Assembly: GCA_902984215.1 (NCBI GenBank)
Contig: CADWAF010002770.1
Span: 1-64,000 of the forward strand
Length of the DNA: 64,000 nt
From: Willaertia magna
Taxonomy: Eukaryota; Heterolobosea; Eutetramitea; Acrasida; Naegleriidae
Direction: 5' to 3'
The stretch's first letter is position 1. Every line of letters begins with the position of its first letter. The notes below the pieces were generated by a model, which saw only the letters and a list, made by a program, of their open reading frames with translations, made no database searches and was not told the DNA's origin. This document shows positions 1-10,621 of the stretch, piece by piece. A program made the translations under genes and the position numbers.

Positions 1-1320
1 TAATAATAATTACAAGTACTTTAAAGATTTTTTAAGTATTTAATATTAATTTAAGTTTAATAAAAAATATATATATGAATTATAAAAGCTTTTAAAATAA
101 ATATAAAAATATTAGTTTTTAAAATTTGTTTAATTTAATAAAATAAATTTTTTATTATAAAAATATTAATAAATCTATAATATTAAAATTTAAAAAAAAT
201 ATATACATTTTTTATAAAAACTTTTTAAATTTTTATAATTGTTATTTTTTTAAAATTATATAACTTTAATATTATTAAAACTAAAATTTAATATAAAATA
301 TTAATTTATTGTAATGATAATAAAATAATAAAATAGGTTTAATTTATTATAATAAATAAATAATTTATTAAAAAATATATTTACTTATTTTTTATTAAAA
401 AATCTACAAATTTATAGAATTAAAAATAAAAAAATTATATTTTTTATTTTTATTTACTATCTGTTATTACATGTTATAAAATGAAATTTTATTAGTTTTT
501 TTAATTTATATAAAATGAAATCTAAAAATAAATAATAAAAAACAAACTAATAATTAAATTTAATATATTTATAATTTTTAAAAATTTAATTTAAATTTCA
601 AAATTATAATACTTTAAAAGAATTTATTGAATGTTATAGTAATATTGTTTTCGAAATTATAATAAATTTTTTATTTTTTTAATTTTATTTTATTTTTCTT
701 TAATTTAGTTTCAAAAAATTTATTTATAAAAAATAAATTTTTTAATTTTATTTAATAAAAAATAAGTATTATAAATTTTATATTAAAATTATTATAGTAT
801 ATATAATATTTATAAAAAATATTTTTTAAAATATATAAAAAAAATTAAATATACTAATTGAAGTTTTTATATAAATAAAATAATAATTATACATAAAAAT
901 AAGTTTTCATATTAAATAAAAATTTTAATTTAAAAAAATTATCTTTTTTTTTAAAATGACATAAATTTTTATAAAAATTATTTTAAAATGTAATTTTTAA
1001 TTATTAAGTTAATAAACTAAATATAATAAAACTTTTTAAATAAAAATCAATAATAAACTGTTAAAAATTAACTGTTTATAAAAAAAATCATTTTAAGGTT
1101 ATATTTAATAAAATTTTTAAAATTGTTAATTTTGTATTATTTTTTTTATTTGATTTTTTTAGTAAAATTTATATTATTTATATTAATATTTTATGTAATT
1201 TATACAATTATTTTTATTAATATTATTTAAATTATTTTTTAATTATTTCATTATTTTGTTTATTTTAATCATTTAAAAATTTCATTTTTTTTATTTAAAT
1301 ACATTTTAGTCACTTTAAAC
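1..1320. other. AT-extreme gene-free desert
   Basis: I see no ORF, tRNA or clear tandem repeat here. The sequence is almost only A and T: the first four 60-base lines hold 6, 4, 2 and 2 G/C bases. The rest of the window is visibly richer, roughly a quarter to a third G/C. The change is sharp near 1300-1320, about 100 bases before the first gene. It could be a low-complexity spacer, a centromere-like block or an assembly-edge repeat; the sequence alone does not decide. Confidence 0.85.
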
Positions 1321-1407
1321 AATTAACTTTATAAGGAGCCAATTAACTGTTTCTTCTATTGTAACATTTGATCTTGCTTACTAAGATAACTATAGCAAAT
1401 TAAAAAA

Positions 1408-2589
1408 ATGAATCATTTAGTTTGTCATATTTGTGGAGAAAATTTTACCTTAGAAAATCTTTCTTCTCATCTTCTAGTCTGTTCAAGTGAATGGAATAAT
1501 AAACAAAAGAAATTACCTTCTCACTTGCAGAGAGTTTACCCTCCAAGAGGTCCTCCTTCTCTAATGCTTCCAGAAAGTATTAAAGATACCCAACAATTCA
1601 CTAAATACAATCTAATGGCAAAATGTATCTTTATACAAGAGTCCCTTAATCCTTGCCCCGATTGTTTAACCCTTTTCACTGCAGATGATCTACTTCTACA
1701 TAACTGTAGTACCACAAAACTCATTAAAGAAAAACCAAAGATACAAATATCTTTAAATGAAGAACGACCTAGTACAAGCAATAGAACATTTGATATTCAA
1801 AAACAAAATACATCTTCAAATAATAATAACAACTCTACAACAAGAAAAAGTATTACCAAATCTCCTTCCTTAAGGGCAAGTAATGAAATGTTTTCCAACG
1901 GTACTGCAAACCAACAGGATGTTCAAAAATTTCTGCCAAAGAGAGACTCATCTCCACAATACAAAAAATCACCTAAAAAGTCTATGGTTACCAGAAGTCT
2001 TAATGGAAAGCCATTAGGTATTTACTGTCATCTATGTGGAAGAGAATATTTAACTGTAGAATCATTGTATATACATATTCCTCAATGTATTGACAAGAGA
2101 AAAGCTTCTCAACTTGAACTACCAAAGGAAATGAGAACTAAAGCTCCAAGTCCTCCAACTTTAACAATACCAGTAGATAAAGATGCTGAAGATTTTCTAC
2201 AAAGATTAGAAGATTACAATAATGAAGCTTACAGAATTTATGAGCAAAGTTCTAGGGTTAGTTGTAAATATTGTGGAAGAAGATTTAGTCCAGAAAGCTT
2301 AATAGTTCACTTGAGGGGATGTGAAAAGCAAGCTGAAAATAAGCAATATATGTCTAATAACTCGAAAATCCCATCAAGTAAAAATACAATAGGTTCTTCA
2401 AACTCTGGTGGCAATGCTATTGAATCTAATTATAATGATAGGAAAATAACTACTTCTAGTAATACTCAAAACATAGAGTCACAAGAGTCAAACCCATCAG
2501 AAAAAGATGAAAGAATTGCATGTAAATGTTGTGGAAGAAAATTCAGTCCAGATAGAATTCAAAGACACGAAGCCATTTGTAAAAAGTAA
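1408..2589 (+). CDS. C2HC-type zinc finger protein with five fingers (ZC2HC1-like)
   Basis: A 393-residue protein with five short Cys-Cys-His-Cys fingers. These are C6-C9-H21-C25, C83-C86-H98-C100 (shortened His-Cys spacing), C207-C210-H223-C227, C286-C289-H301-C305 and C372-C375-H387-C391. Fingers 3 to 5 share the CGR-[KRE]-[FY] core typical of the ZC2HC1 family. Long Ser/Asn/Lys-rich linkers that look disordered separate them. Family members include ciliary or centrosomal and poorly characterised proteins, so no precise role is claimed. The start is preceded by an A-run (AAAAAA-ATG), as for most genes here. It is the first gene after the AT desert, and its upstream bases from about 1320 look like an ordinary promoter. 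No intron is seen. The family call is secure; the function is not. Confidence 0.85.
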   Translation: MNHLVCHICGENFTLENLSSHLLVCSSEWNNKQKKLPSHLQRVYPPRGPPSLMLPESIKDTQQFTKYNLMAKCIFIQESLNPCPDCLTLFTADDLLLHNCSTTKLIKEKPKIQISLNEERPSTSNRTFDIQKQNTSSNNNNNSTTRKSITKSPSLRASNEMFSNGTANQQDVQKFLPKRDSSPQYKKSPKKSMVTRSLNGKPLGIYCHLCGREYLTVESLYIHIPQCIDKRKASQLELPKEMRTKAPSPPTLTIPVDKDAEDFLQRLEDYNNEAYRIYEQSSRVSCKYCGRRFSPESLIVHLRGCEKQAENKQYMSNNSKIPSSKNTIGSSNSGGNAIESNYNDRKITTSSNTQNIESQESNPSEKDERIACKCCGRKFSPDRIQRHEAICKK

Positions 2590-2872
2590 CTGTAAAAGAG
2601 TGTATCGATAGCTTTTAGTGTAAAACTGTGATAAAGTAGATGAATAATTGAATCCCTGATAATTAGAGGAAAACTTGGTGGTTGAAATTAGAAACTAGCA
2701 ATCCACAAATAACGTTTAAATATCAATTAGAAAATTACTATCGGGATGGAAGGCAATTTAAGATGAAGCATTCGTTACTAGTTTTGTGCCTTATTATAAA
2801 TAGCTCTTTTTTCAACTTCAAGATAAAATTCATTTAATTTTTTTAAAATAATATTTTTTTTTGCTTTAAAAA

Positions 2873-5797
2873 ATGTCCCAATATCAACAAACAAAGGCTG
2901 AAAGTGTATTGAAGCGTGCAAATGGTAAGTACAAGTTAAAAATTTTTAATGAAGAAATTAACCTTTCTTTTCTAATTTTCTTTCGGTGTTTAAATTAATA
3001 GAATTAATACAATCAGAACAATTACAATTAGCAATACAAGAATTAAGTTCTATAGTATCTAACTTTAATCGTAAAATAAAAACATGGCATGAAATTTATG
3101 AAGAAGTAATGAAAAAATTCATAAAAGTTTCTGTAGAACTCCGTAAAGGACAAGAACTTAAGAATGCATTATCTTCATATAGAGGTTTATGTCAATCCAG
3201 TGAAATTAAATCATTTGGAAATGTAGTTAGTTTATACTTAGAACAAGCAGAAAAACGTGCTCAAAAAGCTAAAGAGAAATCAAAGAATAAAACTTTAACT
3301 TTAGAAAAAGATTTAGAAAGTGAAATGCCTGAAAATATTTTATTAAGTGAAGTAAGTGGAGAAGATATAAAAGATAGAACTGATCGTGAAATTGTTACTC
3401 CATGGTTAAAATTCTTATGGGAGACTTATAGACAAGTTTTAGAATTGTTAAAGAAGGATGGACAATTAGAAACTATTTATCATGTAAGTATTTTTAAATA
3501 ATTGTTATTTATTTAATTTAAAATAATAGGATACTTGTCAAAGAGCATTTAAATTCTGTTTAGTTTATAAAAGAAAGAATGAATTTAAAAGATTATCTGA
3601 AATGTTACGTACTCATGTTAAAAGTATTGATTTAACTTCACCGCAAGGTATTCATCATTATTTAGATGCTCGTTTCTTCCAATTAAGTGTAGCAATCGAT
3701 TTAGAATTATGGCAAGATGCATTTAAGAGTGTTGAAGATATTTATTATTTAATTAGTGCATCTAAAACACCAATACCTCCAGAGATGTTATTAAGTTATT
3801 ATGATCAATTAACAAAAATATTTTGGAATTCCAAACATTTTATTCTTCATGCATATGCATATTATAAATCTTTTAATTTACAAAAGACAGTTGCAGGTGA
3901 AGATACTGATTTACAAGCAGCAGCAACTCGTTTATTACTTTCAACTTTAACAATTCCACCATCTGAAAATGAAAGCGAAACAGTACCAACAGACTTTAAT
4001 GCTGTTAGAAACGAAAGAAGATTGGTCTCATTATTAGGATTAAGTGCACCACCTAATAAATCATTATTATTATCTGAATTGGAAAGTAAACAAGTAACTA
4101 AATTAGTTTATCCAGAATTAAAAGATTTATATAACATTTTAACAGTTGAATTTAATCCATTGAAGGTATGTGAAAGAATGAAACCTGTATTTAAATTTAT
4201 TGAAAGTAGAGAAGAATTAAAGAATTATCTTGAACCATTAAAATATACAACAGTTGTTAATTTATTAGAAAAATTATCTAAAGTATATCAAACAGTTAAA
4301 ATTGAAACTGTTAGTAAATTAGCAGATTTTGTAACATTACCACAAATTGAAAAGATAATTGTTGAAACTGTAGAATTAGGTGATTTACATATTGTTATTG
4401 ATCATGGAAGAGGTGTTTTAGAATTTAATAAAACAAGAACTCCATTTGAAAGTAAAAAGATACATTCACAATTATCTGAATTAGGTAAAAGAATACATGA
4501 AGTTGTTGAATTAATTCATCCTGAAAGAAAAGAAGAAAAGGAAAAGAGAAGAAAGAAATTAATTATGGAAATTCAAAAGAAGCTTCCAGAAGAACTTAAA
4601 GAAATCTCATTAAGAAATGAATTTATTAGAATGAAGAAATTATGGCATGAACAAGAACAAAAGAGATTAGTTGAAAAGGCAGAAGAGAAGAAGAAGGAAT
4701 TAGAAAGACAAAAAGAATTAGAAGAACAAAAGAAACAAGAATTAGAAGCAAAGAAAAGAGAAGAAGAAAAGAAGAGAAGAGAGGAATTAATTGAAGAAGA
4801 AAAGAAGAAGAAAGAAATTATTCACCAATTAACTAATGGTAATCCTAAACAAGTTCAAGAAATGCTTAAACTTGCAAATCAATCATCTAAAAAGAAGATT
4901 AACAATTTATTGGAATTAGATATTGATACTCTTATTGACTTAAAGAGAACTGAAATTGAAAAGGAAAAGAGAGACAAGGAAAGAAAATTAGCTGAAAAGT
5001 CTAAGAGTTTAGATTACTTGGAAATAACAAGAAGAGAATTAGAAATACCTTTATTAGATGATTATAATAAGAAACAACAACAATTAAATAAGGAAGCCTT
5101 TGACATTCATGTTAATAAACAATCTACTGAACTACAAAAGGAAATGAATAAATTCAAAGAGATGAGAACTAAATACGAAAAGTATTTCGAAGATAAGAAT
5201 AGTTTCATAAATAAAGTTATTTTAGAAAAGAGAATGGAAGTTTATCAAGCTGCAAAACAAGATCAATTAAAGAGAAAACAACAACAGAAAGCTGAATGGG
5301 AAGCTAAACGTAACGCAATTAAAGAAGAAATTGATAGAATTAAAAAGAAGGAAGAAGAAGAAAAGGAAAGAAAGAAGAAAGAAAGAGAAGAACAAGATAG
5401 AAAGTTAAAGGAACAAGCAGAAATTCAACGTAAGAAATTAGAAGAAATGGAAAGAAAGAACAAGGAAGAAATGGAAAAGAAATTTGCTGCAAAGAAAGAA
5501 GACAAACCTGCTCCATTTGTCGCAAACAAGACTTCTTACGTTCCTCCACATTTAAGAGATAACACTACATCATCATCTTTCAGTAAGGAAACAAAGAAAG
5601 AAGAAACAACCACCAAAGAAGATGTATTCTCTGCCTTTGGTTCAAAGAAGAAACCAATGGGAAGAGGTACATTTACTTCTAGCTCATCATCTAGCAGTAG
5701 TGGTGGCGGTGCATTCTCCAATAAGTTCAGTAGTGGTGGTAGAGGAAGAGGAAGAGGTGAAAAGAAGGATGAAGAAACTGGTGGAAGATGGAGATAA
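2873..5797 (+). CDS. EIF3A: Eukaryotic translation initiation factor 3 subunit A (eIF3a)
   Basis: The eIF3 scaffold subunit that helps load mRNA on the 40S ribosome. Exons are 2873-2924, 3002-3483 and 3530-5797 (933 residues). The introns of 77 and 46 nt both use GTAAGT donors and TAG acceptors, and join in phase 1 and phase 0. The first exon is only 52 nt; the joined N-terminus reads ...LKRANEL..., matching the family's KRANE motif. The N-terminal half is the helical PCI-type scaffold, for example the AFKFC segment right after intron 2. From about residue 500 it becomes a long charged Glu/Lys/Arg coiled coil, and it ends in an Arg-Gly-rich tail. Human eIF3a is longer because of extra C-terminal repeats. 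It starts at an AAAAA-ATG context. Identification is confident. Confidence 0.95.
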
Positions 5798-5852
5798 ACA
5801 ACAATTATATTTATTTATTGTAATAAATTCCTTAATTTTGTAATTAAAAAAA

Positions 5853-7817
5853 ATGTTTAAAAACTTTATTAAAGGAAGTAAACAATTATCATCTACTTTC
5901 CGATGGGGATATCATAAAAAATCAAAAAACATTCTTCTTTATGGCTTAACTTCATTGACAACTATAGTCACTATCATTGGTTTTAAAGATAAAATTAAAA
6001 ATTTATTAGAAAATCATTTATTAACTCCAGTTCATGCATTTTCATTATTTACAGAACCAAGTGCAGATTTTACTACTTATCCATTTCGTACTGATGAAAT
6101 GCTTTGGAAAATTCCAACAAGAGAAGAACAATTAAATTTATTAAAAGAACAAGAAAATAAAATATTTGATATATGTATTATAGGAGATGGATTATTAAGT
6201 GCATCTTTAGCATATGAAGCATCATTAAGAGGATATTCTGTTTGTTTACTTTCTAAAAATGATTTTATTTCACATCAAGATACTTTTCATTTAAATTCAA
6301 ATTTCCTCTTTCATCACGTTTTAGAAGGAAATTCAAATAATTCTTTTTTAAAATCAAATCATTTAACACCAACTATTTCTTTTTGTAATTTAAATAATAA
6401 TATTTGTGAATCTTATAGTACTTTATATTCTTCATTAAAAGATAAAATTGAAAAGAGAAATCAATTATTTAAAATTGCTCCACATTTAATGAGAGAATTT
6501 AGAATGACTGAAATATTTACAAATAAAAATAAATTTAATTATAACAAACAATTAACACAATTATTAAGTTATGAATACTTTATTTATGGTAAACATTTAT
6601 GGATGGAAGATTTAATTTTAAAAAATAGAAATGAATGTGAAGGTAGTTTTTCTATTTTAAGAAATAAATTTATGGAAAGAACAAATTTAATGAATACAAA
6701 TAAAGATGATTTATTTATTGAATTTAAAGATATTAGAAATATTTATAGATGTTTAACTTATTATGACAGTGGTATATTAAATTTAAATAGATTTATAACA
6801 AGTTTAGCTTTAACTAATGCTTCAATTAAAAATAGTATTTCTTTAAATTATATTGATATTAAACAAATAAATAATAATCATATTATTTTTAAAGACTATT
6901 TAAATAATAATAATGAATATAATGTTAAATTTAAACATTTAGTTTATAAATTAGAAGATAATGATATTAATAATAATAAATTATTAAAAGAAGAATATCA
7001 ATTTACATTGCCATCTATTTCAAATTATTGTATAATTACTCCTTATGGTAATTTTATACCACATTATAATTATTCAATACTTTCTTTACCAAGTGAACAT
7101 TTAAATAAATTAAATGGTATTTTAAAGATTGCTAATTTTACAACAAATAATATTTATAGTCAATCTAAAGTAAAATATAATGATAATCAATTAAAAATAT
7201 TTAAAAATATATCTTCATTATTTAATAAAGATAATAATAATAACAATGGTATGATATTAGGATATATTGATACAACAAAAGATTATTACTCTTCTCAAAT
7301 TATTTTGAATTTACTATTTAAAGAAAAAGAACAAAAAGAATTTATTTATGAGCCAATTATTGGATCACAAAATTTTGTTCATTATTTAACACAAACAATG
7401 AAAACAAAATATCCATTTTTACATGATGATATTATTCGTTATTTAAAATTTAATTATGGTGATTGTTGTTTAAATGTTTTAAAAAGAGGTGTTTCTCAAA
7501 ATAATGATAATATTAGTTATAAATTATTAAATCAAATATGGGAAGATTTACCTTATATTGAAAGTGAAGTTTATTATTTAATCGAAAATGAAATGTGTTG
7601 TAAAGCATTGGATATTATTATAAGATGTCAAATGTATAAATATGATCCATTTAAAATTTTAGTTGAAAATGAAAAGTTATTAAAATTAATGAAAAATAAA
7701 TTGAATTGGAATGAAGAACGTTATCAATTGGAAAAGAATGAAATTACAACCTTTTTAACTCAATATTTAACTGATGATATGAAGAGAGAATTGGAAATCT
7801 CAACTTTATCATTGTAA
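5853..7817 (+). CDS. Divergent GPD2-like protein (FAD glycerol-3-phosphate dehydrogenase fold), probably inactive
   Basis: A 654-residue protein whose order of motifs follows mitochondrial FAD-linked glycerol-3-phosphate dehydrogenase. It has a basic N-terminus with one hydrophobic segment (about 27-43, likely mitochondrial), PTREEQL, a Rossmann strand at 105-110, an RNQLFKIAPHL block, a YYDSG block, and the C-terminal YIESEV-YYLIENEMC region. Key parts are degraded. The dinucleotide loop reads G111-D-G113-L-L-S116 instead of GxGxxG, and the Ser/Arg/Gly-rich FAD and substrate stretch that normally follows is replaced by unrelated Asn/His/Phe sequence. Asn repeats interrupt the fold. The ORF is open and intron-free, so this is not an obvious pseudogene. 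I infer a paralogue that lost catalysis. It starts 55 bases after the eIF3a stop on the same strand. Confidence 0.75.
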   Translation: MFKNFIKGSKQLSSTFRWGYHKKSKNILLYGLTSLTTIVTIIGFKDKIKNLLENHLLTPVHAFSLFTEPSADFTTYPFRTDEMLWKIPTREEQLNLLKEQENKIFDICIIGDGLLSASLAYEASLRGYSVCLLSKNDFISHQDTFHLNSNFLFHHVLEGNSNNSFLKSNHLTPTISFCNLNNNICESYSTLYSSLKDKIEKRNQLFKIAPHLMREFRMTEIFTNKNKFNYNKQLTQLLSYEYFIYGKHLWMEDLILKNRNECEGSFSILRNKFMERTNLMNTNKDDLFIEFKDIRNIYRCLTYYDSGILNLNRFITSLALTNASIKNSISLNYIDIKQINNNHIIFKDYLNNNNEYNVKFKHLVYKLEDNDINNNKLLKEEYQFTLPSISNYCIITPYGNFIPHYNYSILSLPSEHLNKLNGILKIANFTTNNIYSQSKVKYNDNQLKIFKNISSLFNKDNNNNNGMILGYIDTTKDYYSSQIILNLLFKEKEQKEFIYEPIIGSQNFVHYLTQTMKTKYPFLHDDIIRYLKFNYGDCCLNVLKRGVSQNNDNISYKLLNQIWEDLPYIESEVYYLIENEMCCKALDIIIRCQMYKYDPFKILVENEKLLKLMKNKLNWNEERYQLEKNEITTFLTQYLTDDMKRELEISTLSL

Positions 7818-7923
7818 AAAAGAATTTAAAACTTTTTGGTGCACTGCGCTTTAATTAAACCCAAGACAAGTTCTAATTTAAATTGATAATACAGACAAGT
7901 GTGAAGAAACAAAACAAATAAAA

Positions 7924-8334
7924 ATGTCAGCCCCAGCAAAACAATTCTTACTAGTAGTAGATGCACACAGTATTTCTACTGAAACATCTGGTGATCTGTT
8001 AAAACAAGGTGAATTTTATTTTAATGTTAATGGAAGAAGAACACCAGAAAAGGGAGATTTAATTTTAAAAGCTCATCAACACGTTACTTTTGAACCTCCT
8101 CTACAAGTTTATTCTCAACTCTTTCAAACTAAAAATGTTCAAAAAGTTGAAATTCATTTAAAAGTTAAGGAACATGATGTTATTACTATGGATGATACTT
8201 TATTAGATCAAAAATTACAACTTACTGTAGGCGATAAGAGTTTACATCAAGAATCACATGATTTATTGAGCTCTAATGGTAAAGTTAAAACTACAATTAA
8301 GATAGCAATTAGAGAAGTAGTTCCATCAATGTAA
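7924..8334 (+). CDS. Small conserved-looking orphan protein, possibly beta-sandwich
   Basis: 136 residues, no signal peptide, no membrane segment and little low complexity, unlike many neighbours. I do not recognise it. Alternating hydrophobic residues suggest a beta fold; the stretch around 75-105, with an acidic EHD...DD pattern followed by a strand, loosely recalls C2 domains. The start has an AAAA-ATG context. Its stop lies only three bases from the stop of the convergent lectin gene, so the two 3' UTRs must overlap. A real gene is likely; its function is unknown. Confidence 0.6.
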   Translation: MSAPAKQFLLVVDAHSISTETSGDLLKQGEFYFNVNGRRTPEKGDLILKAHQHVTFEPPLQVYSQLFQTKNVQKVEIHLKVKEHDVITMDDTLLDQKLQLTVGDKSLHQESHDLLSSNGKVKTTIKIAIREVVPSM

Positions 8335-8337
8335 TAA

Positions 8338-10326
8338 TTATTCTTCTGTAACTGTAGTAAATTTCCATTGTTGAGTTTTTGATTTATCTCTAATCTTTAA
8401 AGAAGCATCAATACTCTCATCTTTTTTTTCATTATTGTTTAATGTCATATTCAATTTAGAAACAAATGGTTGACCACCTTGTGCTAAAATATCACAATCT
8501 AAAACTAAATTTAAATTACCAACATTAGCAATACAAACACTATCACTTGAAATTGGACAAACAGGTTGAAAAACTAACCATTTCTGAGTTGCATTATTTT
8601 CATCTCTCTTTTCAGAAATTACAATAGGTGCATCTTCATCTAATGATAATACTTCTAAAACATAATTAGAATTAGAAGATAGTTCAATAAATCCAGATTC
8701 TCTAAATATAAATCTTTGATCTTGAGATAATAAAAATGTCTTTTCACTATTTACAATAACTGAATTCTCATGAGGTTTTGCTTCTAAAACAAATCCACTT
8801 GTACAATTCTTAATAAATAATTGTGTATTATATACAACTAAATTATTATTTTTAGATTTTTTAGAATTATTATTAATAATTTTAATATTATTATTATTCT
8901 TTTCATTCTTAATCTTCTTTTTATAAATAGCAAAATAACTAATATATAAATTTTGATGCCATGTTCTATTATCAATATTTCTAACATTTATAGAGAAACC
9001 ATAAGGTGAAATAGTTTTAAGTGACATTAAATGAATATCATTATTAGGTATTTGAGGATCACATCTAGGAGTACAAATAACTACACGTGGCATATAACTT
9101 TCATCATTTGAAGAAATAAATCTAATCTCTCTATCAACTACATCATCTGTTGTAACATTTTGTCCAATAGGTAATACTCCTGCTTTAATAATACAATCTT
9201 TACCAAATGGACTAGGTATTTGATTAGAATTATAAAATACTGTCCAATTTAATTTAACTGGTTGTGACCATGTTTTAGAATTATCATTAGATACTTTTCT
9301 AACAACTGCTACAAATCTATTTGGATATATTTCTCTAACTGATGCAACAAAACTTTCTTCTAAATTACCATCTGATGCATGTGGTGTAACAATTACAATT
9401 GGTGGTTGTTGTGATATTAAATTAGTTGTAGAACTATTCATTGAATACATTAAACTAGTTGATACTGTTGGTGATTCAGGTGCTGATATCTCAAAATTAG
9501 AATATGCTTGTTGTTGATTATCTGATCCACTAAATGCAGATTTATACAAATTAGGTGATTGTATTGAATATCTATTATTATTTTGTACCATAATATTGTT
9601 GCTATTATTTATATTCCAACTTGGTGGAATTGGTGGTAAATTAATTGTAACAGACATTAAATAAACTAATGAACTATTATTAGCATTAGATGACATTGTA
9701 CCTCCAACACCTACACTTGTAGATAATCCAGTTGGTAATCCAGTTGAAGTTGTTGATACCATTATAGATTCAGATATAGATCCAATTGATTGATTAGAAT
9801 ATAAATTATTATTATTTGAATTATTATGAATTGGTGATGAAGGTATTCCAACAACAGTTCTACCAGAACAGAAAGAAGGTAATGTTGCAAACCATTGTAA
9901 TTTAACATTATTATTCCATCCTTTCTGTTGTAATTTACAAACTCTTTTAATTATACAACAGAATCCAGTTGTAGTTGTTGATAAAATTGTAACAGAAAAT
10001 GTATTAGATACTTCTTTAATTAAAGTAGATGAAGAAGAAGATGAAGAAAATCCATGAGGATCAACCATTGTTTGTCCATGAACTATTGGTTGTTTAGAAA
10101 ATGGTTTTGGAAAGACAACATTTACATGAATACAGTTTTTAGCGTTTTTATTATCTCCTACAGAAATAACACCACATTGAGTAATTGGAGAAGAAGAGGA
10201 TGTTATAATATTAGATGAAGATGATAATTGAGAATAAGAAGCACTTCTAGTTCTTGTCAAGTTAGTGGAACTGGCATTCCCGGAAGAGGGACGTCTACCA
10301 GATGATGTTGTTGAAGTAGAAAGCAT
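8338..10326 (-). CDS. Multi-domain lectin: three H-type-lectin-like modules plus a C-terminal beta-trefoil
   Basis: 662 residues without a signal peptide, so probably cytosolic or unconventionally secreted like discoidins. After a Ser/Thr-rich tail, modules at about 51-150, 305-368 and 381-468 share one pattern. That pattern is a G-V-xxx-G-x-N turn (clear in the first and third), a V-x-F strand, P-x-V-V, then a GF/RF-x-V-x-V strand, a Trp-containing loop (W137, W353, W456) and a final V-x-[LF]-x-[WY] strand. This is the H-type lectin (discoidin II-like) layout. Residues 498-656 form a beta-trefoil (ricin-B-like fold) carbohydrate-binding domain with QKW and QQW repeats; no toxic catalytic chain is present. 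Asn/Ser spacers separate the modules. I infer glycan binding in recognition or adhesion. The lectin classes are inferred from motif spacing by eye. Confidence 0.7.
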   Translation of the reverse strand: MLSTSTTSSGRRPSSGNASSTNLTRTRSASYSQLSSSSNIITSSSSPITQCGVISVGDNKNAKNCIHVNVVFPKPFSKQPIVHGQTMVDPHGFSSSSSSSTLIKEVSNTFSVTILSTTTTGFCCIIKRVCKLQQKGWNNNVKLQWFATLPSFCSGRTVVGIPSSPIHNNSNNNNLYSNQSIGSISESIMVSTTSTGLPTGLSTSVGVGGTMSSNANNSSLVYLMSVTINLPPIPPSWNINNSNNIMVQNNNRYSIQSPNLYKSAFSGSDNQQQAYSNFEISAPESPTVSTSLMYSMNSSTTNLISQQPPIVIVTPHASDGNLEESFVASVREIYPNRFVAVVRKVSNDNSKTWSQPVKLNWTVFYNSNQIPSPFGKDCIIKAGVLPIGQNVTTDDVVDREIRFISSNDESYMPRVVICTPRCDPQIPNNDIHLMSLKTISPYGFSINVRNIDNRTWHQNLYISYFAIYKKKIKNEKNNNNIKIINNNSKKSKNNNLVVYNTQLFIKNCTSGFVLEAKPHENSVIVNSEKTFLLSQDQRFIFRESGFIELSSNSNYVLEVLSLDEDAPIVISEKRDENNATQKWLVFQPVCPISSDSVCIANVGNLNLVLDCDILAQGGQPFVSKLNMTLNNNEKKDESIDASLKIRDKSKTQQWKFTTVTEE

Positions 10327-10621
10327 TTTTTCTTTCTAATTTATTTTAGTTGATGATGATTAGGATGATTGGGTTAGATGACTTTTATGATGATATTATT
10401 ATAAATACATTACTACTTGCTGGCCATCATGTGAAGGTAAATACACAAGACAATAATTGTTACTTTAGCGATTTGGATTACTTAAGTTTATTCCGAGAAA
10501 CAAAACACGAAGTTTCTAGTTTTTCGAGTTCGATCTCAAATTCCACTTTGAAATGAACTATGTAAAATTCAATTTAAAAAGAAGATAATTGGTTAACAAA
10601 CACAAACAATAAAAAAACAAA

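Noticed and set aside
1..1320. Inserted mitochondrial DNA
   Set aside because: No mitochondrial ORF, tRNA or rRNA is visible and the composition is more extreme than expected for a mitochondrial genome.
1536..1781. Minus-strand ORF inside the zinc-finger gene
   Set aside because: It is the antisense shadow of a clear C2HC protein; no independent support.
4500..5500. Long purine-rich stretch as a repeat element
   Set aside because: It is the Glu/Lys coiled-coil coding region of eIF3a, not a separate repeat.
8838..10326. Ricin-like toxin
   Set aside because: Only the lectin-type trefoil fold is present; there is no ribosome-inactivating chain, so no toxin function is suggested.
10350..10556. 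A 68-codon plus-strand ORF between the lectin and PWI/HNH genes
   Set aside because: It lies in a divergent promoter, begins with a repetitive ATGATGATG-like run and shows no family feature or coding-like composition.
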